Origin: Paenibacillus sp. PCH8
GTDB taxonomy: Bacteria > Bacillota > Bacilli > Paenibacillales > Paenibacillaceae
Length of the DNA: 64,000 bases
Assembly: GCF_002968835.1 (NCBI RefSeq)
Contig: NZ_PKQK01000001.1
Coordinates: 744,001 to 808,000, forward strand
Direction: 5' to 3'
Shown: positions 9,942 to 19,019 of the stretch, in pieces
How positions within the stretch are numbered: the stretch's first letter is position 1
How the letters are laid out: the number at the start of each line of letters is the position of its first letter
Made by a program: the position numbers and the translations under genes
The notes under the pieces: model-generated
What the model saw: only the letters and a program-made list of their open reading frames with translations
Databases searched by the model: none
Told to the model about the DNA's origin: nothing

Positions 9942-10676
9942 TTATATTTCTTTGTTCCTGAAATAGAGAATACCAATCAGAATAAAAAGCACCGCACTTC
10001 CGCCCACAACGATCATCATCGTACTCAGCGGCACGTCGAACGCTCCAAAACCATCCCCTTGAACGGGTGTCATTAGAATGCTCGGCTGAGCCCAAGGATA
10101 GTAGGGACCGAATGTAGCCGAGTTCACGATGAGGATATTCGGTACGGTCAGTGCAAAATTTAAGGCCAGCGGTGCAGCAAAGCTGCTCCACACCAGTGAA
10201 ACAAACATCTGTAGGGCAGCCAGCGGTACACAGGCACAGAGCCCAAGCAACAGTTTACTTGCCAGAAACCCCCAAGGTACAGGCTCGGTGATGCCATGAA
10301 TCATTCCCGCGAGTAGAATACACCCCAGCAACAAAAACTGCATTCCCGTCAGGAGTAACAATACGATGGTCAGTTTACCTGTATACACGCCTGTACGTGT
10401 AAGCGGTAATACCAGCATCTGTTTCCACCCTCCACCTGCATGCTCAAAGCGGCAGATTAAGGAGGTAAATACTCCGGTCAGTATCGGCAGTAACAATATA
10501 CCATGCAGGGAGACCATCGCCGACATTAAGACATGCCAATTCCCGGAAGGAGTGGACAACAGCCCAATCAGCAGTGCGATGAATGGACTCACGAGGATCA
10601 GGAGCCAGACTGGAGATTTGGCCATTTTCAGCCGTTCAGCGGACAAGATACGGAAATACGTTGACGTGAAGTTCAT
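9942..10676 (-). CDS. ABC-2 type permease (lantibiotic-immunity/BcrB-like), second subunit
   Basis: About 244 residues with six hydrophobic segments and the layout of LanE/LanG-type immunity permeases. It forms a membrane complex with the permease and ATPase upstream, presumably expelling a peptide antibiotic or similar compound. The start chosen (ATG at 10676) follows the stop of the upstream gene by one base; an ATG at 10688 is possible but AAGG would abut it. Last gene of the operon, followed by a hairpin. The substrate is inferred only from family and from the adjacent two-component system. Confidence 0.75.
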   Translation of the reverse strand: MNFTSTYFRILSAERLKMAKSPVWLLILVSPFIALLIGLLSTPSGNWHVLMSAMVSLHGILLLPILTGVFTSLICRFEHAGGGWKQMLVLPLTRTGVYTGKLTIVLLLLTGMQFLLLGCILLAGMIHGITEPVPWGFLASKLLLGLCACVPLAALQMFVSLVWSSFAAPLALNFALTVPNILIVNSATFGPYYPWAQPSILMTPVQGDGFGAFDVPLSTMMIVVGGSAVLFILIGILYFRNKEI

Positions 10677-10677
10677 A

Positions 10678-11394
10678 TCAAGCCACATCCTTCCGGCTAA
10701 AGTGCACCATACCCAGTAACAGGATCAAGAGTCCAAGACCTGCCCCCATGCCTGCATACAGGTATGGATTGGGTCCAAACCAGGCCATCTGCGCCCATGC
10801 AAGTGGAAAGCTCGGTGAGATACTGAGTGCGAACATACCCGTTATCGCGAGAACAATGCCAAGCGTGACGGGCAGTGCTTGATTCTTGTTGACCATCGTA
10901 AGCCATAATTCCAGCGACAACACTGGAAGTGCCCCAGCCAGAGGCAGCAGACCCAGCTTCATGGCATGTGTCCAAGGTATCTCGCTGGCATTGAATCCGA
11001 GTACGAGACCGAGGACCACAATCCCCACAGTTAGCAGCAGACAGGAAATGACAAGTAGCAGACAGGACAGCAGGAACTTCGCCAGATATACAGCTGACCT
11101 CGGAATCGGCATCGCCAATAGCTGCTTCCATGCTCCCTGTTCATGCTCGACATTCGCGATCATGGAGCAGAGAATGGTTGCCCCCAGCATCAGCGCCAGC
11201 GGTACAAAAACAACGACGTTGCCCAGCAGGCTTCCCCATAGATCACTCGCGTACTGCTCTTTCAGATAATCCAGTCTCAATCCATAATTGAGTGCCTGCA
11301 TGGCTACCAATCCCAGAGGGGCCAGGAAGACGAGAAACCAGATTCCCTTCCCCCGAATCTTGAGCCAGTCTGAGGATAAAGCACGTCCCGTCAT
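10678..11394 (-). CDS. ABC-2 type permease (lantibiotic-immunity/BcrB-like), first subunit
   Basis: 238 residues with six hydrophobic stretches. The EHEQGAWKQLLAMPIPR motif after the second segment parallels FEHAGGGWKQML in the sister permease, so the two are paralogues. The start ATG overlaps the stop of the ATPase gene by four bases (ATGA), showing translational coupling. Family known for export of bacitracin, lantibiotics and related peptides; the actual substrate is unknown. Confidence 0.76.
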   Translation of the reverse strand: MTGRALSSDWLKIRGKGIWFLVFLAPLGLVAMQALNYGLRLDYLKEQYASDLWGSLLGNVVVFVPLALMLGATILCSMIANVEHEQGAWKQLLAMPIPRSAVYLAKFLLSCLLLVISCLLLTVGIVVLGLVLGFNASEIPWTHAMKLGLLPLAGALPVLSLELWLTMVNKNQALPVTLGIVLAITGMFALSISPSFPLAWAQMAWFGPNPYLYAGMGAGLGLLILLLGMVHFSRKDVA

Positions 11395-12305
11395 ACGGAT
11401 GCCCCCTCGCCGATGACCCGCATGAACAGATCTTCCAGAGATTGACGCTGTTCCTCCACACGATACACATCATGATCCTGCTCAATCAATCGGCGCACGA
11501 GCAGTGCAACAGAGCTATTATCCATGTAAGGGAACGTTAACGCAGAACCTTGCCGCTGACCGAATTGTCCCTGCTCTCTAGCCAGCTTCATGGCCTCTTC
11601 CGGCTCGGAAACCGTTAACCGGATGGAGCTGCCTGTCCGACTGTGCAGACTCGCAATGGTATCCTGAAGCACCATCTTGCCTTCACGGATAATACCAACA
11701 CGGCTTGCCATCTGTTCGACTTCACTCAGTAAGTGGCTGGAAACCAGAACGGTGATGCCATGTTCCAAAGGCATGCGCTTGATCAATTCCCGAATCTCCT
11801 GAATACCCGCTGGGTCTAATCCATTCGTCGGCTCGTCCAGAATCAGCAACTCCGGTTCACCCAGCAAAGCGCTGGCAATACCCAGACGCTGCTTCATGCC
11901 AAGGGAATACCCCTTCACCGAACGTTTGGCATCCTTCGTCAGATCTACTACGGATAGCACTTCAGCAATTCTCGATTTCGGTACATTAATAATTCGGCGC
12001 AGTGTTTCCAGATTCTCCACTGCATTTAGATGTCCGTAATAGGACGGATATTCAACCAGAGAACCTACACGACGCAGAATATCCATGCGATCCTTCCGAA
12101 TATCCTTATCGAATATGCGGATCACGCCTTTGGTGGGCTTGATTAAACCGAGAAGCATGCGGATCGTTGTTGTTTTGCCGGCACCATTCGGACCGAGGAA
12201 GCCATAGATATCTCCCTTTTTAATATGCAGATCAAGTTCACGGACCGCTGCACGGTCCCTGTATGTTTTCCATAAATTCGCTGTTTGAATAATATTCTCA
12301 CTCAC
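11391..12305 (-). CDS. ABC transporter ATPase (BcrA/LanF-like)
   Basis: Energises the two downstream permeases. Visible motifs are Walker A GPNGAGKTT, signature YSLGMKQRLGIA, Walker B LLILDEPTNGLDP and the switch His in SSHLLSEVEQ. The C-terminal 80 residues after the nucleotide domain are typical of the BcrA group. A GTG at 12305 is preferred because GAGGTGATC, complementary to the 16S tail, ends just before it; an in-frame GTG at 12314 overlaps that site. It is downstream of the histidine kinase by about 80 bases. Confidence 0.85.
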   Translation of the reverse strand: MSENIIQTANLWKTYRDRAAVRELDLHIKKGDIYGFLGPNGAGKTTTIRMLLGLIKPTKGVIRIFDKDIRKDRMDILRRVGSLVEYPSYYGHLNAVENLETLRRIINVPKSRIAEVLSVVDLTKDAKRSVKGYSLGMKQRLGIASALLGEPELLILDEPTNGLDPAGIQEIRELIKRMPLEHGITVLVSSHLLSEVEQMASRVGIIREGKMVLQDTIASLHSRTGSSIRLTVSEPEEAMKLAREQGQFGQRQGSALTFPYMDNSSVALLVRRLIEQDHDVYRVEEQRQSLEDLFMRVIGEGASV

Positions 12306-12384
12306 TGTGATCACCTCAGAACGATCATAACCTTCTCAGGTTAAAGCCAAGGTAGTCTCCAGTTTAAGTTTAGTTTAAAAAAAG

Positions 12385-13886
12385 CTATTTCAGCGGTTTG
12401 TTGCTTCCCTTACCACTGTAGATATATGTGCGGACACCCGCATCGGAACTGTCTACCCGCTTGCGCAGTCCCATCTCATGAATCAACAGATCTACAATGG
12501 ATAAGCCGAGACCTGTTCCTTTCGTGTCCGCATCCTGTTGCATCCCCGGACCCCGATCTTGAATAACGATGGCCGTCTCACCCTGAATTTCCCTGGTCGA
12601 TATGCCAATATACTTCCCGCTCGCAGCATGGCGAATGACATTCTGGAACAGATTATCGAGAACACGACGCATGCCCTGCTCATCCATCAGCCAGATCAGC
12701 GAATCCTCCGGCAGGTCAATATCAATCTCGAACTGCTCCTTCTCCCAGATGGGGTACCAGGATGCTGCTGTTTCCCTGACGATCCGTAACATGTCTTTCT
12801 CTTCCTGTTTCAGTGTATATTTCCCGCTCGTAAGCAAATTATAGGATAACATGTTGTCAATGAGCCCCCGAGATCCTCCATCTTCGCTTCCATGCGATGT
12901 AATGAACGGACGCCTTGCTCACTGAGTGCTTCTTTGTTCAGTGCATGCATATGTCCACGAATGACAGTCAACGGGGTGCGAAGATCGTGAGAGAGTCCAG
13001 CAATGAGGCGTTTGCGGAACTGTTCTTCTTCACGTTCACGGTCGCGGCTGTCGGACAGTTGATACACCATCTGATTGAAGGATTCCTCCAGCTGACCGAT
13101 CTCATCCGACCGGCGGATGTCCACCGGAAGCGGAATACCTTCGTTGCCTGTCGTTATCATTGCCGTCTGCAAACGAATAAGCCGCTTGCGAATACGTGCA
13201 AAGAAGAGAATCGACATGATGATGAAGATCAGGAAGATGATGATCATGACTATACCAAGATACAAAAGTTCCAGCGGCCAGTTATTTTGTGTCTTTTGCA
13301 GAAGCGATCGCGGCACTTCCATAACCATGAAACCTTGTCCCTTGTCCGCTTCATCCCCACCCACAAAGGCAACAACCGTCAGCGGATCACGATAGGAAGC
13401 TTCTTTCATGAACTGTACAGTATTGTTCGCATTCCACCTTACTGGAATTCGGGTCTCTACCATTTTCCCTGAATCCAGTGTCTGCTTCAATGTCGTGGCT
13501 GTCGTACCATCCGATGATGCTGACTTGGATAACGCTACTTCTTCTCCGCCAAGAATAAAGACCGTTTCACCGCTCGCATTCACATGATACATGGATGATT
13601 TGGGATATCTGGCATGGAACTGTTTCAATTGCGTACTAACCTTCTCATCCGAAGCTCCAGCCAGTTTCTCTGCCTCACTGGACCACAGATTACTGATCCG
13701 GGTAACGTCACCATAAGGTGCAGCCTGATTGGACTTCGTGTTATTCACCACAACAATATAGATTACGGATATGATCGGAAGCACGACAGGTACAAATAAT
13801 ACCGCTGCCAGGATTAGTATGATATACCTGGACATCAAGGAACGCCCAAAGCGAAGTTTCCGTTGCCCTGATTGCTTCTGCCCCAT
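12385..13886 (-). pseudogene. Sensor histidine kinase of the exporter locus, frameshifted at a G5 tract
   Basis: Two frames together give about 500 residues: a transmembrane segment at about 20-45, an extracellular sensor domain of about 150 residues, a second membrane segment, HAMP, HisKA (GLSHDLRTP), then, in the other frame, HATPase (NLFQNVIRHA, DRGPGM, GTGLGLSIV). The reading frame changes at a run of five C on the plus strand (12865-12869), where one more base would join EDLGG to LIDNML. GGGAG lies 9 bases before the ATG at 13886. It pairs with the response regulator upstream and probably controls the exporter. As written it would lack the ATPase domain. Confidence 0.85.
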
Positions 13887-13930
13887 AATTCATTCTCCCT
13901 TCATCTTCTTTCGGTCTCTTAACCGCCGAA

Positions 13931-14614
13931 TCATGGTTTCTTCACACGATATCCCACACCTCGGACCGTCTGAATCACGGCTGGATTTGCCGGATCAAGC
14001 TCCAGCTTCTCACGCAAATGTCGAATATGTACCATTAATGTCTTGTCCCCATCCAGATAAGGCTCGTTCCAGACTGCTTCATAGATCTGCTCTTTGGTTC
14101 GGATCATGCCCATATGTCTAAGCAGGTAGGCGAAGATGTGGAACTGTTTTCCCGACAAAATAATTTCTTCTCCCGTCCCTTCATGGACGATTCGGTGATC
14201 TTTCTCATAGATTAAGAGATGATCCAGCTTCAGGGCAGTATCGGATGAGACTGCAGTTCCTGCCTTTCGCAACTGGACTTCGATCCGGGCCGCCAGTTCA
14301 TCCGGGTGAAACGGCTTGGTCACATAATCATCGGCAAAATCTAACCCATGCAGCTTGTCGTCAATGGACGTTCTGGCCGAAAGCATAACAATTGGAACAG
14401 CAGGGTGTTCCTTTTTGAGTCGCTGTCCGACTGTGAATCCATCCAGCCCTGGCAGCATGACATCCAGAATAATTAGCGAGCAACCGACAGCAGCCTCAGC
14501 TGCGCCTTCACCGCTACCGAGCCATACTACCTCATATCCACGTTCCTCCAGATCGGCTCTGACCCAAGTCGCAATTTCGGTATCGTCTTCAATGTATAAC
14601 AATTTGGTTTTCAT
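13931..14614 (-). CDS. OmpR-family response regulator
   Basis: 227 residues: receiver domain at 1-115 with acidic pocket EDD (9-11), phospho-acceptor D51 in LIILDVMLPG and Lys in VTKPFHP; winged-helix DNA-binding domain at 130-227 with VHIRHLREKLE and RGVGYRV. First gene of a minus-strand unit with the frameshifted kinase and the exporter, so it likely activates that transporter when the sensor detects its peptide or a cell-wall signal (inference from similar BcrR/Bce-type loci). AAAGGA lies rather far (about 12 bases) from the ATG. Confidence 0.88.
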   Translation of the reverse strand: MKTKLLYIEDDTEIATWVRADLEERGYEVVWLGSGEGAAEAAVGCSLIILDVMLPGLDGFTVGQRLKKEHPAVPIVMLSARTSIDDKLHGLDFADDYVTKPFHPDELAARIEVQLRKAGTAVSSDTALKLDHLLIYEKDHRIVHEGTGEEIILSGKQFHIFAYLLRHMGMIRTKEQIYEAVWNEPYLDGDKTLMVHIRHLREKLELDPANPAVIQTVRGVGYRVKKP

Positions 14615-14823
14615 ACACGTATTCGTTTCCTTTCTGCACCCTTTGGGTTAATTATATATCTGAACAGAAGGTTGCTTCTGAACGAAGTTATGTCGTTATT
14701 CCGTTACCCTCTACTGTCCCTGTTTATGTATATCTTAAACATTCACTTCAATAATGTCATGCCTGCCAGTCCACAATGTTACAACGTACATACTATCTGT
14801 ATCATGACGGGAGGAACTTCACA

Positions 14824-16578
14824 ATGCTGCTGGAAGCCATCTATCATCAACCGAAACGGAACTGGGCCTATGCCTATGATCAGGATACCATCTGTCTGCG
14901 CCTGCGTGCCAAGAAGAACGATCTGACCGAGGTACACGCCCTGACCGGGGACAAGTACGCATGGGATGAAACCAAGGGCATGATTCCCTTAACCAAGTTC
15001 ACATCGGACTCCATGTTCGATTATTTCGAAGGCGAAGTTAAGCCTCCCTACCACCGGTTGAAATACTCCTTTTTGCTCCAAAGTGGCGATGAACAGATCT
15101 GGATGACCGAGACGGACTTCCTGGAAAAAGAACCGGATGATCCGGGTCGCATGTTCCAGTTCCCCTATATTCATGCCGGAGCCGTGTTTACGCCGCCTGC
15201 ATGGGTGAAGGATGCGGTCTTCTATCAGATTTTCCCTGAACGATTTGCCAATGGCAACCCGGAACTCAATCCGGCAAATGTAGAACCTTGGGGCGGCGAG
15301 CCGACACCATTCAATTTCTTTGGCGGTGACCTACAGGGCGTGATCGACCATCTGGATTACCTCAGCGAGCTGGGCATTAATGCGATCTACTTCACACCCA
15401 TCTTCGAGGCAGTCACCAACCATAAATATGATACGGAAGACTATCTCCGGGTAGATCGCCACTTTGGCGATGCAGATACCGTCAAACGGCTGGTTGAGCT
15501 GTGCCATGCGCGCGGAATACGCGTCCTGCTGGATGCCGTGTTCAATCATTCCGGGAAGACCTTTGCACCGTTTGTCGATGTACAGAAGTACGGAGCAGAA
15601 TCCAAATACAAGGACTGGTTCCATGTACACGAATTCCCGCTGGACGTGAAGGACGGAATTCCAACCTATGAGACATTTGGATTTGAAGCTCATATGCCCA
15701 AGCTGAATACGGAGCATCCGGAGGTTAAGGCATATCTGCTGGAAGTGGCCGAGTACTGGATCAAGGAAGTGGGTACGGACGGATGGCGGCTGGATGTCGC
15801 GGATGAAGTAGATGATGCCTTCTGGCGTGACTTCCGTCGTGTAGTCAAAGCGGCTAATCCTGATGCCTATATTCTGGGTGAAGTATGGAATGAGTCCTCC
15901 GCCTGGCTGCAAGGTGACCAGTTCGATGCTTCAATGAACTATCCGTTTACCGATGCTGTGAATTCGTTCTTCGTAAAAAACACCATGCACGCCGAACAGT
16001 TCGCGAACTCGATCGGCCGACAGTTATCCCGTTATCCGCTGCAAGCCAGCGAAGTAGCGTTCAACCTGTTGGATAGCCACGATACGCCACGACTGCTCAC
16101 CCTGTGTGAGGGCGATCAGCGCAAGATGAAACTGGCTGCGTTATTCCAATTCAGTTACATGGGCGCTCCGTGCATCTATTACGGCGACGAGATTGGAATG
16201 GACGGCGAACATGACCCAGGTTGCCGTAAATGCATGGAATGGGACGAAGCGAAGCAGGATAGGGAGCTATTCGACTTTTATCAGAAACTGATCTCGCTAC
16301 GTCATGCTCATCCTGCTCTGCGTGCGGAAGGTACCGTTCGTTTCCTGCAAGCCCGTGCCGAAGGCAGCCAACTTGTGTTCGAGCGCCAAGACGATGAGGA
16401 ACGCATTCTGGTCCTGTTCAACCGATCAGAGGAGACCGCCATTGTTGAGCTGGAAGCAGGTGACGGGCAATGGACAGAACTGTTCGGCGAGAACCATCGT
16501 ACCGCCAAGGACGATGACGTATTTGCCATTGAATTGCCTGCTTACGGATATGCGGTATTGAGCACAGATGTGAAATAG
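14824..16578 (+). CDS. Maltogenic amylase / neopullulanase / cyclomaltodextrinase (GH13)
   Basis: Hydrolyses cyclodextrins, pullulan and short maltodextrins in the cytosol; no signal peptide. With the ATG at 14824 (GGGAGG 9 bases upstream) the 584-aa protein starts LLEAIYHQP, as is usual for this subfamily. An N-terminal CBM34-like domain of about 120 residues precedes the barrel. The catalytic triad falls at D324 (GWRLDVADE), E353 (LGEVWNE) and D420 (LLDSHDT), close to the 328/357/424 numbering known for Thermus maltogenic amylase. The C-terminal beta domain is present. No maltodextrin transporter is adjacent. Confidence 0.92.
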   Translation: MLLEAIYHQPKRNWAYAYDQDTICLRLRAKKNDLTEVHALTGDKYAWDETKGMIPLTKFTSDSMFDYFEGEVKPPYHRLKYSFLLQSGDEQIWMTETDFLEKEPDDPGRMFQFPYIHAGAVFTPPAWVKDAVFYQIFPERFANGNPELNPANVEPWGGEPTPFNFFGGDLQGVIDHLDYLSELGINAIYFTPIFEAVTNHKYDTEDYLRVDRHFGDADTVKRLVELCHARGIRVLLDAVFNHSGKTFAPFVDVQKYGAESKYKDWFHVHEFPLDVKDGIPTYETFGFEAHMPKLNTEHPEVKAYLLEVAEYWIKEVGTDGWRLDVADEVDDAFWRDFRRVVKAANPDAYILGEVWNESSAWLQGDQFDASMNYPFTDAVNSFFVKNTMHAEQFANSIGRQLSRYPLQASEVAFNLLDSHDTPRLLTLCEGDQRKMKLAALFQFSYMGAPCIYYGDEIGMDGEHDPGCRKCMEWDEAKQDRELFDFYQKLISLRHAHPALRAEGTVRFLQARAEGSQLVFERQDDEERILVLFNRSEETAIVELEAGDGQWTELFGENHRTAKDDDVFAIELPAYGYAVLSTDVK

Positions 16579-16676
16579 GGGAAGACGCGATTAACAAGAT
16601 AGATGTGGTGTCAGGCTCATCCCAGTCTCAGCTCAGTCATTACCCGACCGAGCTGAGCTTAGTCCAACCGCTAATT

Positions 16677-16726
16677 TAAACAAGCGTCCTGCATGACCTG
16701 GATATCAGGTTTGCGGACGCTTGTTT
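16677..16726. terminator. Hairpin between converging amylase and sdaAA genes
   Basis: Arms AAACAAGCGTCC and GGACGCTTGTTT are perfect and enclose a second small stem (ACCTG/CAGGT). A second weaker stem (GCTCAG/CTGAGC) lies at about 16630-16660. Confidence 0.7.
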
Positions 16727-16812
16727 GAGTGTATTCGCCGTTATATCTGCCAAGCAGCCTATGTGTGGTTAACCGCAATGAAACATGTTATACGGCTCAG
16801 GCTTTATGGTTC

Positions 16813-17769
16813 TTACTCTTCTTTTTCTGTTTCTGTTTGTTTACCCGTTTCCGTGCCCGTCTCCAACTCTGTTTCAGGTTCTGCTCGCTTTGCCTTAGGT
16901 TTAGCCAGCTTCTGCATCATTTTACGGCCCGTTGGTGTCTGGGCCAACCCGCCTTGGGCTGTCTCCCGATGACGGCTAGGCATCGCACTGCCTACCTCCA
17001 GCATGACCCCGATAACTTCGTCTGACGGAATGGCACTACGTACTCCAGCCAGAGCCATGTCGGCCGCTGCCAGCGCCGTGACAGCACCGAGTCCGTTACG
17101 GACGATGCACGGAATTTCGACGAGACCTGCGACCGGATCGCAGATGAGACCGAGTGTATTTTTTAACGCCAACCCTACCGCATGTACGACCTGTTCCGGT
17201 GTTCCTCCACGCAGCTCCACCATGGCACCTGCGGCCATGCCGATTGCGGAACCCACTTCCGCCTGACAGCCACCCTCGGCACCAGAGATAAAGGAATTGT
17301 TCGCAATGACATAGCCGATCGCTCCTGCACAGAACAGACCGTTGACCAAATGTTCATCCGTCCAGCCAAAACGCTCTTGGGAACTGATAAACACACCCGG
17401 AATAATGCCGCAGGAACCGGCTGTTGGTGTGGCTACAATTCGACCCATAGAGGCATTCACTTCAGATACACATAAGGCATACGCCATGGCTAGTGCAGAG
17501 GCATCACCAGAGCAAGTCTCGCCCTGGCGAATATACTCAGCCATTTTTTTACCGTCTCCACCCGTTAATCCACTGCGTGATGTGGTATCTTCCGTTAGCC
17601 CTTTGCGCACCGCTTCCTTCATCACCTGATAATATTCCGACATCTGTTGTACCACATCCGCTTCCGGTGTGTTGGTTTCCTGAACCTGCTCTTCAATCAT
17701 CAACTGGGCAATGGTTTTGGACTCCGCTGTACAGATCGTATTCAGTTCGTGCAAATGCTTAAACCGCAT
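16813..17769 (-). CDS. sdaAA: L-serine dehydratase, iron-sulfur type, alpha subunit
   Basis: Converts L-serine to pyruvate and ammonia together with the beta subunit, using an oxygen-labile [4Fe-4S] cluster. The expected conserved cysteines are present in TAGSCGIIPG, ICDPVAG and EIPCIVRN. The core ends near residue 288; about 30 further residues are a Glu/Thr/Lys-rich tail (TELETGTETGKQTETEKEE) that most family members lack. The start overlaps the end of sdaAB by 11 bases. A GTG/ATG choice is not in doubt because the coupling fixes it. Expected to follow glycine riboswitch control through sdaAB. Confidence 0.93.
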   Translation of the reverse strand: MRFKHLHELNTICTAESKTIAQLMIEEQVQETNTPEADVVQQMSEYYQVMKEAVRKGLTEDTTSRSGLTGGDGKKMAEYIRQGETCSGDASALAMAYALCVSEVNASMGRIVATPTAGSCGIIPGVFISSQERFGWTDEHLVNGLFCAGAIGYVIANNSFISGAEGGCQAEVGSAIGMAAGAMVELRGGTPEQVVHAVGLALKNTLGLICDPVAGLVEIPCIVRNGLGAVTALAAADMALAGVRSAIPSDEVIGVMLEVGSAMPSRHRETAQGGLAQTPTGRKMMQKLAKPKAKRAEPETELETGTETGKQTETEKEE

Positions 17770-18448
17770 TCGGATCGACTCCTCTCTTCAAATCAATAAC
17801 ACGAATATCCAGCATATGATCCAGCGATCTCAGACGCTTCAACATATCAGGATTCGGCACACCGTCCATCTCCATCGCGGTCAGTGCTTCCCCATCTCGG
17901 CCTTTCCGGTCTACCTGCATGTAACCGATGTTAACTCCGGACGTACTGATCATTGAAGTCACTGACGCGAGCACTCCCGCTTTGTCCGCATGACGCAAGA
18001 CAATCGTCGGGAATTCACCGCTGATCTGAACGCGAAAATCATTCATCGCATGCACCGATACGCTGCCACCGCCAATGGATGCACCGATTAAGGAACATAC
18101 ACGTTCCCCATGCCACAATTCAATTTTGACCGTATTAGGATGGGGCGCTGGCAGACCGCTTGTATAAAACTCAACTTCCATTCCCGCTTCCTCTGCGTAC
18201 TGCTCTGCATCCGGGATACGCGGATCGTCGGTGACATAGTCCAGCAGACCACCGATCAGCGCAAGATCCGTACCGTGCCCCTGATACGTGTCGGCAAAGG
18301 AACCATATAGCGTCAACCGCGCTCGCTCCGGTGTACATCCCAGCCACTGACGGGCAATTCTCCCGAGTCTTGCTGCTCCTGCTGTATGTGAACTTGAAGG
18401 CCCCGTCATCGACGGACCAATAATCGAGAAAACATCTTTAAATCGCAC
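17759..18448 (-). CDS. sdaAB: L-serine dehydratase, iron-sulfur type, beta subunit
   Basis: About 229 residues. The N-terminal part carries the SGPSSSHT-like motif (GPSMTGPSSSHTAGAARLG), and the C-terminal 75 residues form an ACT domain (FPTIVLRHADKAGVLASVTSMI) that may bind serine. GGAGGG precedes a GTG at 18448 by 6 bases, and this start gives RFKDVFSIIGPSM, the normal N-terminus; an upstream ATG (18481) gives an atypical extension. The glycine riboswitch terminator ends about 80 bases upstream. Confidence 0.92.
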   Translation of the reverse strand: MRFKDVFSIIGPSMTGPSSSHTAGAARLGRIARQWLGCTPERARLTLYGSFADTYQGHGTDLALIGGLLDYVTDDPRIPDAEQYAEEAGMEVEFYTSGLPAPHPNTVKIELWHGERVCSLIGASIGGGSVSVHAMNDFRVQISGEFPTIVLRHADKAGVLASVTSMISTSGVNIGYMQVDRKGRDGEALTAMEMDGVPNPDMLKRLRSLDHMLDIRVIDLKRGVDPNAV

Positions 18449-18526
18449 CTTTAACCCTCCAATTGTCTTCGTCATTTCCATCCAGAAGCTGATCCATAAT
18501 GTTCCTTATTTACTGAATGATGACAT

Positions 18527-18568
18527 CAAAAAAGGACAGAAGAAGGCCCCAGGCCCTCTCTCTGTCCT
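18527..18568 (-). terminator. Expression-platform terminator of the glycine riboswitch
   Basis: Minus-strand arms AGGACAGAGAGAGGGCC and GGCCTTCTTCTGTCCT form a long stem followed by six T. The 5' arm overlaps the 3' end of aptamer 2, so ligand binding can compete with it. Confidence 0.85.
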
Positions 18569-18838
18569 CGATACCTGAGAGTTTCACGATCAGCAGCACG
18601 CAGGGGCGTTGCCTGTATTCCACAGGTGGCTCACCTTGCAAACCCTTGCCGCTTGATCATATACCCCTTGGGTGGCGCAGTTCGCGCACTCTCCAGAGTT
18701 GCGTCCAACGATGGTACATTTACCTGAGAGATTAACCACTGCGCCGGGTGCGCAGCAGCTTGCTCCTTCGGTGCCTGAGACTAACCATTTTACTCGGCCT
18801 GCCCAGGTCTCTCCCGCTCGTTATCATCCGCTGTATGG
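18569..18838 (-). ncRNA. Tandem glycine riboswitch upstream of sdaAB-sdaAA
   Basis: Read on the minus strand, aptamer 1 (about 18838 to 18725) shows GGGAGAGACC, the hallmark CACCGAAGGAGCAAG (18773-18759) and CTCTCAGGTAAA, followed by the linker region TTGGACGCAACTCTGGAGAG (ending 18689). This is the organisation of the B. subtilis gcvT element. Aptamer 2 (about 18698 to 18569) ends with AAACTCTCAGGTAT and AGGACAGAG, but its core reads CACCCAAGGGG in place of CACCGAAGGAG and it has an extra arm. Glycine riboswitches of this type usually switch genes on when glycine is high; here the output is serine deamination. Confidence 0.9.
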
Positions 18839-19019
18839 AACCATTCTGAGCTCGTGTCAGAACGGCAATGAACATCATTCTTATCTTACCCATTAACATT
18901 AATCGACTGGAAGATCGGTGTCAATAAACTTAACGATTTCTTTACCGTTTTTAACCATAATTCGTTTGAATCCTGGAAATCCCGAATAATTTGTGAGCTT
19001 TTGTCACATGAATAGTAGT

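Noticed and set aside
14776..14823. Upstream start for the maltogenic amylase
   Set aside because: The ribosome binding site and family N-terminus fit the ATG at 14824.
18560..18840. T-box leader before sdaAB, suggested by CTCTGGAGAG
   Set aside because: No GGGTGG core; the CACCGAAGGAGCAAG and CTCTCAGGTA landmarks identify tandem glycine aptamers.
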